Of a stretch of 64,000 nucleotides of DNA, positions 43,444 to 52,939 are shown one piece after another (the stretch's first letter is position 1; every line of letters begins with the position of its first letter). The notes below the pieces were generated by a model. That model ran no database searches, had not been told where the DNA came from, and was given only the letters and a program-made list of their open reading frames with translations. The stretch is taken from contig NZ_QGGH01000011.1 of the NCBI RefSeq assembly GCF_003148495.1, positions 110,848 through 174,847 of the forward strand. The letters are read 5' to 3'. This DNA comes from Mesorhizobium loti. Lineage in GTDB: Bacteria; Pseudomonadota; Alphaproteobacteria; Rhizobiales; Rhizobiaceae. The position numbers and the translations under genes are program-made.

Positions 43444-45471
43444 CTAGGCAGCGTGCAGGCTGCCGCCGTCCAGCCATTCGAGATCGACCCGCGAAAGCGT
43501 GATGTCGAGGGCACGCAGACTGTCATCGAGTTCGTCCAGCGTGCGGGGGCCGATCAGCGGGATGGAGGGGAATGGCTGATCGAGCACATAGGCCAGCGCA
43601 ATATGGATCGGGCTCTTGCCCAGTCTCGCGGCAAGTTCGATCGCCCTGTCGCGGCGGCCGAAATTCCGCTCCGAGTACCACACCCGCACCAGTTCCTCAT
43701 TGTCGCGCTTGTCGCGCCCGGCGCGATCGGTGAAGAAGCCACGCCCCTGGCTTGACCAGGCGAAGTTCGGCATCTGCCGGGCGGTCAGCCAGGTCTTCCA
43801 GGCATCGCTGGACGCAGTGACGCAGCCTGCCCAGATCGGCTCCAGCATTTCGGCCAGCGAGAAATTGTTGGATAGCGCTCCAGGCTTTTGCTTGCCGGTG
43901 CGTTCGGCGTAGGCAATTGCCTCATCCATGCGTTCCATCGTCCAGTTCGAGCCGCCGAACGGGCCGCGGATACGCCCAGCCTTCACCTCGCGATCCATCG
44001 CATCGACGAATTCGCCTACCGGCACATCCGGATTGTCGCGGTGCATGAAATAGACGTCGACATGATCGGTCTGCAGGCGCTCGAGCGACTGGTCGAGCTG
44101 CTTGCCGATCACATCGGGGTAGCAGAGCGGCGAATGCGCGCCCTTGGCGATGACCACCGATTGCGCGCGCACGCCGCGGTTTTTCAACCACTCGCCAAGC
44201 AGCTTCTCGGTGTAACCGGCGCCGTAGACATAGCCGGTATCGAGGAGATTGCCGCCGGCCTCGAAAAAGGCATCGAGCAGGATCGAGCCTGAGGAGAAGG
44301 TGCGGAAATCCTCAAAGCCGAGCGCCACCACCGACGCCGGCTTCGACAGGCCAGGGATCGTGCGCTTGGCGATCGCCGTGCCGCCCGATTGCAAAGGCCG
44401 GCCGGAGATGGTGTTGACGCGTTGTTGGGCCTTCTCGATCCCGTATTCGAGGCCGGCTGCCGCCCGCCATCTGTCCAGCACACGCAAGGTGCCGAGGCTT
44501 TCCGCCCACGCCATGCCCGGCCAGGCGAATTCCTGCCGCCCGGCGCGGATGGCCTCACCGGCTGCATCGACCTCGAAGGAATAGACATGGCGCTTCTCGT
44601 TGACGCTGATGGTCTCGCGCGCGCCATCGGATGCGATCACGTCGATCTGGCCGAGGCCGACATCACGGTTGCCGCCGGCGAACCAGAAGTCCGGCACTTC
44701 GATGCGGCCTTTGGTGCCCAGGATGCGCAAGACATTGTCCTGGTTGAGCGAGATGCTGCAGGAGACCTCGGCGACGATGCCGCCGGGAAAATGCAGCAGC
44801 GCCGAGGCCCATTCGTCGACGCCGGACTGGCCAAGGTGGGCGGTGCCGACCACCTTGTCCGGCTCGGCGAAGGGAAGTCCCACAGCCGCCCCGGCAATAA
44901 GCCGGACCATCGAAACCGGATAGCCGCCGACGTCCAGGATGCCGCCACCGGCGAGATCGTTGGCATAGAGCCGGTGCTCCGGCATGAAGCGCGGCATGGC
45001 GAAGCCGAAGCTCGACTTGATCATGTGGACCTCGCCAATGACGCCCGATCTGATCAGTTCCACCAGCTTCAGCGTCTGCGGATGCAGCCGGTACATGAAG
45101 GCTTCGCCGAGGAACGTGCCGGCCTTGCGCGCGGCATGGATCATGGCGTCGGCCTCGAAGGCGGTCAGCGCAAGCGGCTTTTCGCACAGCACATGCTTTC
45201 CCGCTTCCGCCGCCTTGATCGCCCATTGCGCATGACCGGGATGCGGTATCGAAATGTAGACGGCGTCGATGTCGGGATCGGCGAGTAGCGCGTCGTAGCC
45301 GTCGAGGATGCGGGCACCGGGAAAACTCTCGGCGAGGCCGGGCTTGCCGGGATTTCGCGCGCCGATGGCGACCAGTTTTCCAGTGCGCGAAGCGGCCACG
45401 CCACCGGCAAAGGACTGGGCGATGCTGCCCGGGCCGAGAATGCCCCAGCGAATGGGCGTGGTTGCGTTCAT
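43444..45471 (-). CDS. Fusion of Gfo/Idh/MocA oxidoreductase and aldo/keto reductase
   Basis: A 675-residue bifunctional protein. Residues about 1-330 are a Gfo/Idh/MocA NAD(P)-dependent dehydrogenase (WGILGPGSIAQSFAGG dinucleotide site, CEKPLALT with the catalytic Lys). Residues about 365-670 are an aldo/keto reductase with Asp and Tyr in LLDTGYVYGAG, Lys in VIAKGAHS and His in FMHRDNP. ATG 45471 lies 8 bp after AAGGAGA. It is downstream of a sugar ABC transporter, so it probably performs two redox steps on the imported sugar. The order of domains and the substrate are not established. Confidence 0.85.
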   Translation of the reverse strand: MNATTPIRWGILGPGSIAQSFAGGVAASRTGKLVAIGARNPGKPGLAESFPGARILDGYDALLADPDIDAVYISIPHPGHAQWAIKAAEAGKHVLCEKPLALTAFEADAMIHAARKAGTFLGEAFMYRLHPQTLKLVELIRSGVIGEVHMIKSSFGFAMPRFMPEHRLYANDLAGGGILDVGGYPVSMVRLIAGAAVGLPFAEPDKVVGTAHLGQSGVDEWASALLHFPGGIVAEVSCSISLNQDNVLRILGTKGRIEVPDFWFAGGNRDVGLGQIDVIASDGARETISVNEKRHVYSFEVDAAGEAIRAGRQEFAWPGMAWAESLGTLRVLDRWRAAAGLEYGIEKAQQRVNTISGRPLQSGGTAIAKRTIPGLSKPASVVALGFEDFRTFSSGSILLDAFFEAGGNLLDTGYVYGAGYTEKLLGEWLKNRGVRAQSVVIAKGAHSPLCYPDVIGKQLDQSLERLQTDHVDVYFMHRDNPDVPVGEFVDAMDREVKAGRIRGPFGGSNWTMERMDEAIAYAERTGKQKPGALSNNFSLAEMLEPIWAGCVTASSDAWKTWLTARQMPNFAWSSQGRGFFTDRAGRDKRDNEELVRVWYSERNFGRRDRAIELAARLGKSPIHIALAYVLDQPFPSIPLIGPRTLDELDDSLRALDITLSRVDLEWLDGGSLHAA

Positions 45472-45506
45472 TGTCATTCTCCTTGAAGGCTGGAAAGGGC
45501 CGGCGG

Positions 45507-46601
45507 TCAGCGCAGCCGCAGCCCTTTTTCGTCGAACAGGTAGGATTTGCGGATGGAAACGGTAATCTCGGGCGTGTCAGGGACCTTTGCCGCGTCGCGC
45601 TGGATCACCACGTCGTCGCCGTTGGCCGTTCTGGCATAGAGGAAACTTGTGCCGCCCAGGTGCTCAACCACGTCGATGGCAACCACAAGGTCGGTGTCGC
45701 CCTCTCCGGCATTGCCGAAATGTTCAGGCCGCACACCGACAATGACCTTGCTTCCGATTTTTGGGCCGCCTGCTTCGGGTGCGGCGCCCGTCAGCGGTTG
45801 CACGATACGGGTCTTCTCCTGACCCGCCAGCTCGACCACGACACCACGCGCATCGTGCCCGACAATACGGCCGTTGATGAAGTTCATCTTCGGCGAACCG
45901 ACAAAGCCCGCCACGAACTGATTGTCGGGATTGTCGTAGAGATCGAGCGGCCGGCCGATCTGCTCGACATGGCCGGCGCGCAGCACGACGATCCTGTCGG
46001 CTAGCGTCATCGCCTCGGTCTGGTCGTGCGTGACATAGATCATTGTCGTGCCGAGCTCCTTGTGGAGGCGCGATATCTCGACGCGCATCTGCACCCTGAG
46101 CTCAGCGTCGAGATTGCTCAGTGGCTCGTCGAACAGGAAGACCTGCGGCTCGCGCACGATGGCGCGACCTATGGCGACGCGCTGGCGCTGGCCACCCGAC
46201 AATTGCTTGGGGCGACGCTTCATCAACTCGTCGATGCGCAGAATTTCGGAGGCCCGCTTGACACGCCGGTCGGTGTTGGCCTTCGGGTTGCCGGTCATTC
46301 GCAGCCCGAAGCTCAGATTCTGTTCGACGGTCATGTGCGGATAGAGTGCGTAGGACTGGAAGACCATGGCGATGCCGCGGTCGGCCGGCTCGACATCGTT
46401 CACCACCTTGCCGCCGATGGCGAGCTCACCGCCGCTGATGTCCTCAAGCCCGGCGATCATCCTGAGCAGCGTCGATTTTCCGCAGCCGGAAGGGCCGACG
46501 AAGACAACGAATTCGCCGTCCTTGATGTCGATGCTGGCACCGTGGACGACCTCGAAGACACCGAAGCGCTTGACGACATTGTTGAGCGTGACAGTTGCCA
46601 T
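45507..46601 (-). CDS. Sugar ABC transporter ATP-binding protein (UgpC/MsmK type)
   Basis: A 364-residue ATPase: Walker A GPSGCGKSTLLRMIAG, Q-loop MVFQSYALYPHMTVE, signature LSGGQRQRVAIGRAI, Walker B VFLFDEPLSNLDAELR, H-loop VTHDQTEAMTLAD. A C-terminal TOBE/MalK regulatory domain (about 240-364) follows, as in CUT1 systems. The start MATVTLNNVVKRFG follows AGGATC. It serves the two permeases encoded upstream. Confidence 0.92.
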   Translation of the reverse strand: MATVTLNNVVKRFGVFEVVHGASIDIKDGEFVVFVGPSGCGKSTLLRMIAGLEDISGGELAIGGKVVNDVEPADRGIAMVFQSYALYPHMTVEQNLSFGLRMTGNPKANTDRRVKRASEILRIDELMKRRPKQLSGGQRQRVAIGRAIVREPQVFLFDEPLSNLDAELRVQMRVEISRLHKELGTTMIYVTHDQTEAMTLADRIVVLRAGHVEQIGRPLDLYDNPDNQFVAGFVGSPKMNFINGRIVGHDARGVVVELAGQEKTRIVQPLTGAAPEAGGPKIGSKVIVGVRPEHFGNAGEGDTDLVVAIDVVEHLGGTSFLYARTANGDDVVIQRDAAKVPDTPEITVSIRKSYLFDEKGLRLR

Positions 46602-46612
46602 GCTGATCCTGT

Positions 46613-47449
46613 TTACTTGACCGCGCCGGCGGCGATGCCGGCGATGAAATGGCGCTGCAGCAGCACGAAGACGACGAGCATCGGCACCGTCAGCATCACC
46701 GCGCCCGCCATGATGCCGCCCCATGACACCTTGGTGAGGCCGATCAGCGTGCCTAGCGCCACCGGCGCTGTCATCGAACCGGGCTGGCTGTTGATCAAAA
46801 GCGGCCACAGATAATTGTTCCAGGAGGCGAGGAACAGGATGATGGCAAGTGCGGCAAGCATCGGCCGCGCCAAAGGCAGCGCGACGAAAAGGAAGATGCG
46901 CCATTCCTTGACGCCTTCGACGCGCGCCGCGTCGAAGAGGTCGTCCGGCATCATCGAAAAACTCTGCCGCATGAACAGCACGCCGAGCGAGTTGAACAGC
47001 GGCGGCACGATCAGCGCCACCCAGGTGTTGGCGAGCTTGAAGTCGCGCGCCACCATGATGAATTGCGGGATCAGCACGACCGCATAGGGGAGCGTGATGG
47101 TGCCCAGGATGATGGCGACAACCACGCCCTTGCCGAAAAACTGGTAGCGGGCCAGCGCCCAGCCGGCCATCGACGTCAGCAGCACCGACAGGACAGTGTA
47201 GGTCACCGCCACCGAGACCGAAATGCCGATGGCGCCGACGAAATTGGTGTCACGCTGCAGATTGTTGAAATTGTCGACGAAATTGCCGTGCGGCAAAAGC
47301 TCGATGCCGGGGCTGAAGATGCCGTTGTCCGGCATGGTGGAGAACACCACCATCATCCACAGCGGAAACAGCCAGATCAGCGCCAGCGGCGTCAGGAACA
47401 GATGCAGCGCGATGCTGCGTCCCAGCCGGGCGGAGGAGCGCGAACTCAT
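46613..47449 (-). CDS. Sugar ABC transporter permease (MalG type)
   Basis: A 278-residue permease with six hydrophobic segments and the CUT1 coupling motif DAARVEGVKEWRIFLFVALPLARPM. The N-terminus RSIALHLFLTPLALIWLFPLWMMVV is the first helix. It overlaps the MalF-type gene by 4 bp. Confidence 0.92.
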   Translation of the reverse strand: MSSRSSARLGRSIALHLFLTPLALIWLFPLWMMVVFSTMPDNGIFSPGIELLPHGNFVDNFNNLQRDTNFVGAIGISVSVAVTYTVLSVLLTSMAGWALARYQFFGKGVVVAIILGTITLPYAVVLIPQFIMVARDFKLANTWVALIVPPLFNSLGVLFMRQSFSMMPDDLFDAARVEGVKEWRIFLFVALPLARPMLAALAIILFLASWNNYLWPLLINSQPGSMTAPVALGTLIGLTKVSWGGIMAGAVMLTVPMLVVFVLLQRHFIAGIAAGAVK

Positions 47450-48306
47450 TTCGGTTCCCTCGTCAGCCACAGCTGCGCCAGCGTGATGGCGATCGCCAGC
47501 CCGGCCATGGTGTAGGCGACGGCCGAAGCGTAGCCGAAGTTGAGCGACCGAAAACCCTGGCGGTAAAGCAGCAGGCCAAGCGTCTCCGTGCCGCCGCCCG
47601 GCCCGCCGCGTTCGGTGATCAGGAACGGCTCGGTGAACAGCTGCATGGTGCCGATGATCGACAGCACGAGGCAGAACACGATGACCGGCTTCAGCAGCGG
47701 CAGGGTGATGTAGAAGAACTGCTTGAGCTTGCTGACACGGTCGAGCGTCGCCGCCTCGTAGACATCTTCGGGAATGGACTGCATGCCGGCGAGCAGGATG
47801 ATGGCGTTGTAACCGGCCCAGCGCCAGGTCACCGCGATCATGATCAGCGCCATGGCCGGCGTGACGTTGGAAAACCAGTCGATCTTGGGCAGGCCGACGC
47901 TGTTCAGGAGCTTGTTGATGATGCCGAAATCGAGGTTGAACATCAGCCGGAACACCGCCGAGTAGGCAACTTCGCCGACCACCACCGGGGCGAAGAAGGC
48001 AAAGCGATAGAGGCCGCGCGCCTTGAGCAACGGCGAGTTCAAAAGCACTGCCATGACGAGCGCCAGCGAGATCATCACCGGCACCTGGATGACTAGGATG
48101 AGCAGCGTGTTCTTCAGCGCGTTGAAGAAGGCCGGATCGCCGATCAATCGCCCCCAGTTGAAGCCTGGCGCGAACCGCCACGGCACGGTGCGCGTCGCCT
48201 GGAAGGAGATCATGAAGGAGCTGATGATCGGCCACACCCAGAAGACTGCAAAGATCAGCAGATAGGGCGTGAGGAAGCGATAGGCCGTGGCGTTGCGGTT
48301 GCGCAT
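47446..48306 (-). CDS. Sugar ABC transporter permease (MalF type)
   Basis: A 286-residue permease: first helix YLLIFAVFWVWPIISSFMISF, coupling loop EAATLDRVSKLKQFFYITLPLLKP, and six hydrophobic segments in total. It forms the heterodimeric channel with the MalG-type subunit. Confidence 0.92.
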   Translation of the reverse strand: MRNRNATAYRFLTPYLLIFAVFWVWPIISSFMISFQATRTVPWRFAPGFNWGRLIGDPAFFNALKNTLLILVIQVPVMISLALVMAVLLNSPLLKARGLYRFAFFAPVVVGEVAYSAVFRLMFNLDFGIINKLLNSVGLPKIDWFSNVTPAMALIMIAVTWRWAGYNAIILLAGMQSIPEDVYEAATLDRVSKLKQFFYITLPLLKPVIVFCLVLSIIGTMQLFTEPFLITERGGPGGGTETLGLLLYRQGFRSLNFGYASAVAYTMAGLAIAITLAQLWLTREPK

Positions 48307-48418
48307 CTTCCTCCTCCTCCTTTATCCGTCGACGTTTCATTCTATGCCCCCGCAGCAGCGGAGCCGGTTTGTCAGAAAATGCAAGCCATCACACGCCCCG
48401 CAAGGAGCGCGCGAGATC

Positions 48419-48452
48419 GGGTCCGGGCGGCGCAAGCGCCTGCCCCGGACCC
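48419..48452 (-). other. Strong intercistronic hairpin between binding-protein and permease genes
   Basis: GGGTCCGGG (48419-48427) pairs with CCCGGACCC (48444-48452), with an inner GGCG/CGCC pairing, in the 157-bp gap. No T-run follows on the transcribed strand. A stable RNA hairpin here would protect the 3' end of the binding-protein message and lower permease expression, as known for malE-malF; that role is inferred. Confidence 0.6.
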
Positions 48453-48463
48453 GGCTTGGGAGG

Positions 48464-49735
48464 TCATGACTTGACGGGCAATCCGGTCGCCGCCGCGATC
48501 TGGCTTGCGGCGTCGTCGAGCGCCGCCTTGGCGTCCGGATAGCCGCCGCCCAGATATTTGGTCTGCACGGCACGGACGATGATTTCGGCATCGCTCTGGA
48601 ACGGCGTGCCGCGGCTCGGAACAACCTTGGGCAAGGTGCCCAGAATGTCCTTCCACACCGCCTGGCCGCCCCAGTAGGGCAAGCCTTGCGAGACATAGGG
48701 GTCATTGAGCGCCGACACCAGCGACGGCACCAGGCCGAACTCCTTCAGCATCGTGATCTGGCCTTCATTGGTTCCGAGCGTGTATTTCAGATAGGCGTAG
48801 GCAGCCTCCTTGTTCTTGGACGCCGATGTAATGGCCAGCGAAGAACCACCGAGATTGGCGGCGCGCGGACCGTCGGCAGTGAGACTCGGCATCAGATAGA
48901 CGCCCCATTTGCCGTTTTCACCGGCCGATTCGGTGCGGATGGTGCCTTCATACCAGCCACCATAGATCTGGGTGGCGACGGTGCCGGCGGTGTTGTTGGT
49001 GATCTTGGTGCCCCAGTCCGCCGACGAGATGATGCCGGCGTCCTTCATCTCCTTGACCTTGGTCATGGCGTCGACGCATTTGGGCTGGTTGACCGTGATC
49101 GACTGGCCATCGGCGGCGAAATAGGCGCAGCCCTGCTCGTTGGAGATCATGCGGAAGAATTCCGAGTCGCCGTTGAAATCGGCGTTGGTCATCGTGACGC
49201 CCGGGTTGGCGGCCTGGATCTTCTTGCCGGCGGCGATGAAATCATCCCAGGTCTTGATCGACGCCGGATCGACGCCAGCCTTTTCGTAGAAGTCGCGGCG
49301 ATAGAAGGCGGCGACCGGGCCCGAATCCCACGGCATCGAGTAGGCCTTGTCGCCGACTTCGAGTTCGGTGCGTTTGAAGTCGGGGAATTTCGCCTGGTCC
49401 TCGGCAGTGTAGCCCAGCGTATGCAGGTCGACGAAACAGTCGGGGAACTGGCTCCAGTAATTCTCGGCCTCACCGTTCTCGATGGTGACTATGTCCGGCA
49501 GGCCGACGCCGCCGGCGGCGCAGCCGGCAATCGACTTGTCGTAGGTCGGCTGGTTGCCGAGATCCTGGACCGTGACCTTGACGTCGGGAAATTGCTTGTT
49601 GAAGCCGGCAATGGTCGCCTTCAGCGACGAAGCCGCGACGTTCCAGCTCCAGATGGTGATTTCGCCGGATTGCGCAAAGGCCGGGGCTGAGCCCAGGGCA
49701 AGCGCGAGCGCGGCGCAGGTCATTGTGATGCGCAT
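48464..49735 (-). CDS. Sugar ABC transporter substrate-binding protein
   Basis: A 423-residue family 1 binding protein. The signal peptide ends at AFAQ (about residue 22). The mature protein starts SGEITIWSWNVAASSLKATIAGFNKQFPDVKV, and GPVAAFYRRDFYEKAG and GWYEGTI are typical. GGGAGGA precedes the ATG. It is the first gene of the CUT1 operon. Substrate unknown. Confidence 0.92.
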   Translation of the reverse strand: MRITMTCAALALALGSAPAFAQSGEITIWSWNVAASSLKATIAGFNKQFPDVKVTVQDLGNQPTYDKSIAGCAAGGVGLPDIVTIENGEAENYWSQFPDCFVDLHTLGYTAEDQAKFPDFKRTELEVGDKAYSMPWDSGPVAAFYRRDFYEKAGVDPASIKTWDDFIAAGKKIQAANPGVTMTNADFNGDSEFFRMISNEQGCAYFAADGQSITVNQPKCVDAMTKVKEMKDAGIISSADWGTKITNNTAGTVATQIYGGWYEGTIRTESAGENGKWGVYLMPSLTADGPRAANLGGSSLAITSASKNKEAAYAYLKYTLGTNEGQITMLKEFGLVPSLVSALNDPYVSQGLPYWGGQAVWKDILGTLPKVVPSRGTPFQSDAEIIVRAVQTKYLGGGYPDAKAALDDAASQIAAATGLPVKS

Positions 49736-49820
49736 AGAAATCCTCCCATTTCATTTGCTCTCTCACTGTGAGCGTGGCTAGACTATGCAGTGGGCAGGGC
49801 CTGTCGCCGTCAAAGGGAAT

Positions 49821-50714
49821 ATGAAATTGGCGGAAAGTAAGATGCCTGAGCGGCCGTTTTACCAGCCTGGCGCCAGCAGCGTGGAAGGCCTGCCACTGCT
49901 CCTGCAGATGTTTCACACCAATCCCCTGGTGATGCTCAAGCCACATTGGCACGCCCAGGTCGAGGTGAATTTCATCGTGCGCGGCAGCGTGCATTACCGC
50001 ATGAACGACCACGAGATTTCGCTTTCGGCCGGCGAGATGTGCCTGTTCTGGGGTGGCCTGCCGCACCAGATGGACGATTTGTCCGACGACGCCATCTATG
50101 CCGGAGCGCATCTGCCGCTGGTGCATTTTTTTCGCCTGCACCTGCCAACGGACATAAGGCACCGGCTGATGACGGGCGCCACGCTGGTGACCGGCGCCAC
50201 CGACCAGTCCGACAACCATAATTTCGAGCGCTGGAACCGCTACGCACGGTCCGGCGACCAGGCCAAGGCGGAACACGCCGTCAACGAATTGCTGCTCAGG
50301 TTGGAGCGGGTGCGGTTCGAGCCCTACCGGCTCGTGCCCGAAACCGCGCCCGGGCAGGAGGCGGGCAGCCCCTTCGACCAGCAATCGTCGCGCAATGTCG
50401 GGCGCATGTGCGATTTCATCGCCGAGAACTTCCTCTACGACATCGATTGCGTGAACATCGCTGCCGCCGCCGACATTCACCCCAAATACGCCATGAGCCT
50501 GTTCAAGAAATCCACCGGCATGACGCTCAACGAATATGTCAACCTGCTGCGGTTGAGCTACGCGCAGGCGCTTTTGATGCATCAGGACGCCAATGTGCTG
50601 CGCGTCGCCATGGATTCCGGCTTCGGTTCGCTCAGCGCCTTCAACAAGTCGTTCCGCAAGCTGGCTGGCATGTCGCCCTCCGATTTTCGCAGAGGCGTGA
50701 CCGGCGCCAGATAG
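49821..50714 (+). CDS. AraC-family transcriptional regulator
   Basis: A 297-residue regulator. The cupin sensor (KPHWHAQVEVNFIVRGSVHYRMN, then EMCLFWGGLPHQM) is followed by the double HTH (CVNIAAAADIHPKYAMSLFKKSTGMTLNEYV and RVAMDSGFGSLSAFNKSFRKLAGMSPSDFR, each motif in parts). Several in-frame starts exist (49785, 49821, 49842). I chose 49821 because AAAGGG lies just before it. It is divergent from the binding-protein gene and so is likely its regulator. Confidence 0.88.
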   Translation: MKLAESKMPERPFYQPGASSVEGLPLLLQMFHTNPLVMLKPHWHAQVEVNFIVRGSVHYRMNDHEISLSAGEMCLFWGGLPHQMDDLSDDAIYAGAHLPLVHFFRLHLPTDIRHRLMTGATLVTGATDQSDNHNFERWNRYARSGDQAKAEHAVNELLLRLERVRFEPYRLVPETAPGQEAGSPFDQQSSRNVGRMCDFIAENFLYDIDCVNIAAAADIHPKYAMSLFKKSTGMTLNEYVNLLRLSYAQALLMHQDANVLRVAMDSGFGSLSAFNKSFRKLAGMSPSDFRRGVTGAR

Positions 50715-50937
50715 GCGATGACTACTTGCGGCGCGCCTGGTGCCGCGAAAGCATTGCTGTGCCTCGATCGCCGGCTAAAAGCCGTGACATGGCATTTGAG
50801 CCCGCAACAGCGACGCGGGCAAGGGTGACGAAGGCCGGATCGTGCCATGCCGTGCGCCATTCCGGCCATGCAAGCAGCATGGAAACCGGGGTATTGCACG
50901 GCATCGCTTTTCCTGTCTGAAATCGCCACCTAGGCGC

Positions 50938-50965
50938 TGGACAGGCCGAATTCCCGTGCTATAAC
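50938..50965 (+). promoter_or_regulatory. Probable promoter of tRNA-Phe
   Basis: TGGACA (50938-50943), a 16-bp spacer, and TATAAC (50960-50965), with no gene between it and the tRNA at 51039. The rest of the 324-bp gap after the AraC gene holds nothing I can support. Confidence 0.55.
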
Positions 50966-51038
50966 CCACGCGCTTTCAAGGGGCGCCCCACGGCGCCTTC
51001 ATGAAATCCGGTCAACGCGTTTTCGTTTGCCGGAACAG

Positions 51039-51114
<76 letters not shown>

Positions 51115-51326
51115 TCCCCTCTTCTCCCGACAGTCTCTTTCGCCGAAGCCTCTACGCTTCCATCTCGTCAACTACCTGAAATCCTTACTGATTTCGGCGC
51201 GCAAAGCGCGGATGGTCGGGTTTTGTGGAATTTCGGCGCAGTTGGTCCAACGAGGCGGGGGGCTGGTATTTTCGCTGGTATTGGAGATCCTGATGGTATC
51301 GATGCAGCCAAATGGAGGTCCCGAAA

Positions 51327-52637
51327 ATGGCCCTTTCCGACGTAAAATGCCGAAATGCCCGACCCATTTCTAAGCTCGTAAAATTGTCTGACGGTGGCGG
51401 GCTCCAGCTTTGGGTGCAGCCTACCGGATCTCGCCTATGGCGCCTCGCCTATCGTTTTGGCGGCAAGCAGAAGCTTCTGGCGTTGGGCAGCTATCCCCTC
51501 ATCTCCCTCGCTGAGGCACGAGAGGCGCGCGATACCGCCAAACGTCTCCTCCTACGTGGCATCGACCCCGCACAGGAGCGTAAGTCGCAAAAGACTTCGG
51601 CGGAGGACACCTTTCGCTCAATCGCGGAGGACTATGTCGACAAGCTGAAGAAGGAGGGACGTGCCGACCGGACCATCACCAAGGTCAAATGGTTGCTCGA
51701 TTTTGCCTATCCAACGTTTGGGGACAAAAGCGTTCGGGAGATCGATCCGGCCACAATTCTTGCCGCTCTCCGCAGCGTGGAGGTTCGCGGTCGATACGAG
51801 TCGGCAAGGCGAATGCGCTCCACCATCGGCAGCGTGTTTCGATATGCAATCGCAACCGCACGCGCCGATGTAGATCCGACGATCGCCCTGAGGGGCGCAC
51901 TCGTCGGTCCGACGGTCACGCCGCGTGCCGCGGTTACCGATCCTAAGGCCTTGGGAGGCTTGCTGAGGGCGATTAATGCATTTGACGGACAGCCGACAAC
52001 CCGAGCCGCTCTGAGGCTGATGGCCCTGCTGTTCCCCCGCCCCGGCGAGCTGCGCGCGGCCGGATGGGACGAGTTCGATTTCGAGAGCTCCGTGTGGAGC
52101 ATCCCTGAAGGACGCATGAAGATGCGACGGCCGCACCGCGTACCTCTTTCCAGGCAGGCCGTCAGCGTCCTGACCTCACTTAGAGAAATCTCTGGTGGTG
52201 GATCGCTGTTGTTTCCTAGTGTTAGATCGGGTTCGCGTCCGATTTCCGACAACACGCTTAACGCCGCCCTTCGCCGTATGGGCTATGGCAAAGAAGAAGC
52301 TACCGCGCACGGCTTTCGAGCAACGGCATCAACTTTGCTAAACGAATGCGGCAAGTGGCACCCGGACGCCGTAGAGCGGCAGCTGGCCCACATTGAGAAC
52401 AACGACGTTCGGCGCGCCTACGCCCGGGCAGAGCACTGGGAAGAGCGCGTCAGGATGATGCAATGGTGGGCCGACTATCTGGATGAACTCGAGAGCAAAA
52501 ACTCGCGGGTGATCTCAATCGGGGGACGCGAGGCAAGCCTGCTGTCCATACATCCTCGCGAGGGTCTAGTTTGGAAGCCAACAGCGACGGTTCGCCAAAC
52601 GACGAGACGAACCTCCAACCTCCGAAAATCACACTGA
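51327..52637 (+). CDS. P4-type tyrosine integrase of the tRNA-Phe island
   Basis: A 436-residue integrase from ATG 51327 (MALSDVKCRNA); an ATG at 51312 is the alternative. The N-terminal arm-binding domain (DUF4102 type: LSDGGGLQLWVQPTGSRLWRLAYRF, LGSYPLISLAEAR) precedes a core-binding domain. The catalytic domain has FPRPGELR (first Arg), AHGFRATASTLL (HxxR) and the Tyr in RRAYARAEHW. About 45 residues extend past the usual end. A degraded second copy of the 3' half lies at 62951-63440. Confidence 0.93.
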   Translation: MALSDVKCRNARPISKLVKLSDGGGLQLWVQPTGSRLWRLAYRFGGKQKLLALGSYPLISLAEAREARDTAKRLLLRGIDPAQERKSQKTSAEDTFRSIAEDYVDKLKKEGRADRTITKVKWLLDFAYPTFGDKSVREIDPATILAALRSVEVRGRYESARRMRSTIGSVFRYAIATARADVDPTIALRGALVGPTVTPRAAVTDPKALGGLLRAINAFDGQPTTRAALRLMALLFPRPGELRAAGWDEFDFESSVWSIPEGRMKMRRPHRVPLSRQAVSVLTSLREISGGGSLLFPSVRSGSRPISDNTLNAALRRMGYGKEEATAHGFRATASTLLNECGKWHPDAVERQLAHIENNDVRRAYARAEHWEERVRMMQWWADYLDELESKNSRVISIGGREASLLSIHPREGLVWKPTATVRQTTRRTSNLRKSH

Positions 52638-52939
52638 ACCCCGTCGAAAACACCGAAACTGGGCAACCAATGTTGCAGGCCCGGAGGGTCATCGTTTTCC
52701 ACAGGAAATCAATACGTTATGTTGGCCACGCGTTTCCTTCGTATTCTCTCGTATGGTCTGGCGAACCTAAGGACCAGGAGGAGGACTAAATTAGTATTCC
52801 CTCCGCGGTGTCTCGTCGTCCCACAAGAAGGGTCGATTAACCCGTGACGAACGTGGCTGGTTTGGGCCGACACCGGACCGGTCGCTTCAGACATCCAAAA
52901 TGCGAACGCGGACACTCGGACGGTGCAACCCCGTAGTGT
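52638..52939. other. Gap between integrase and Argonaute genes
   Basis: 302 bp with only short frames on either strand and no tRNA, terminator or repeat that I can support. It contains the last few bases of readable integrase-like context and then lower-complexity sequence. Confidence 0.4.
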
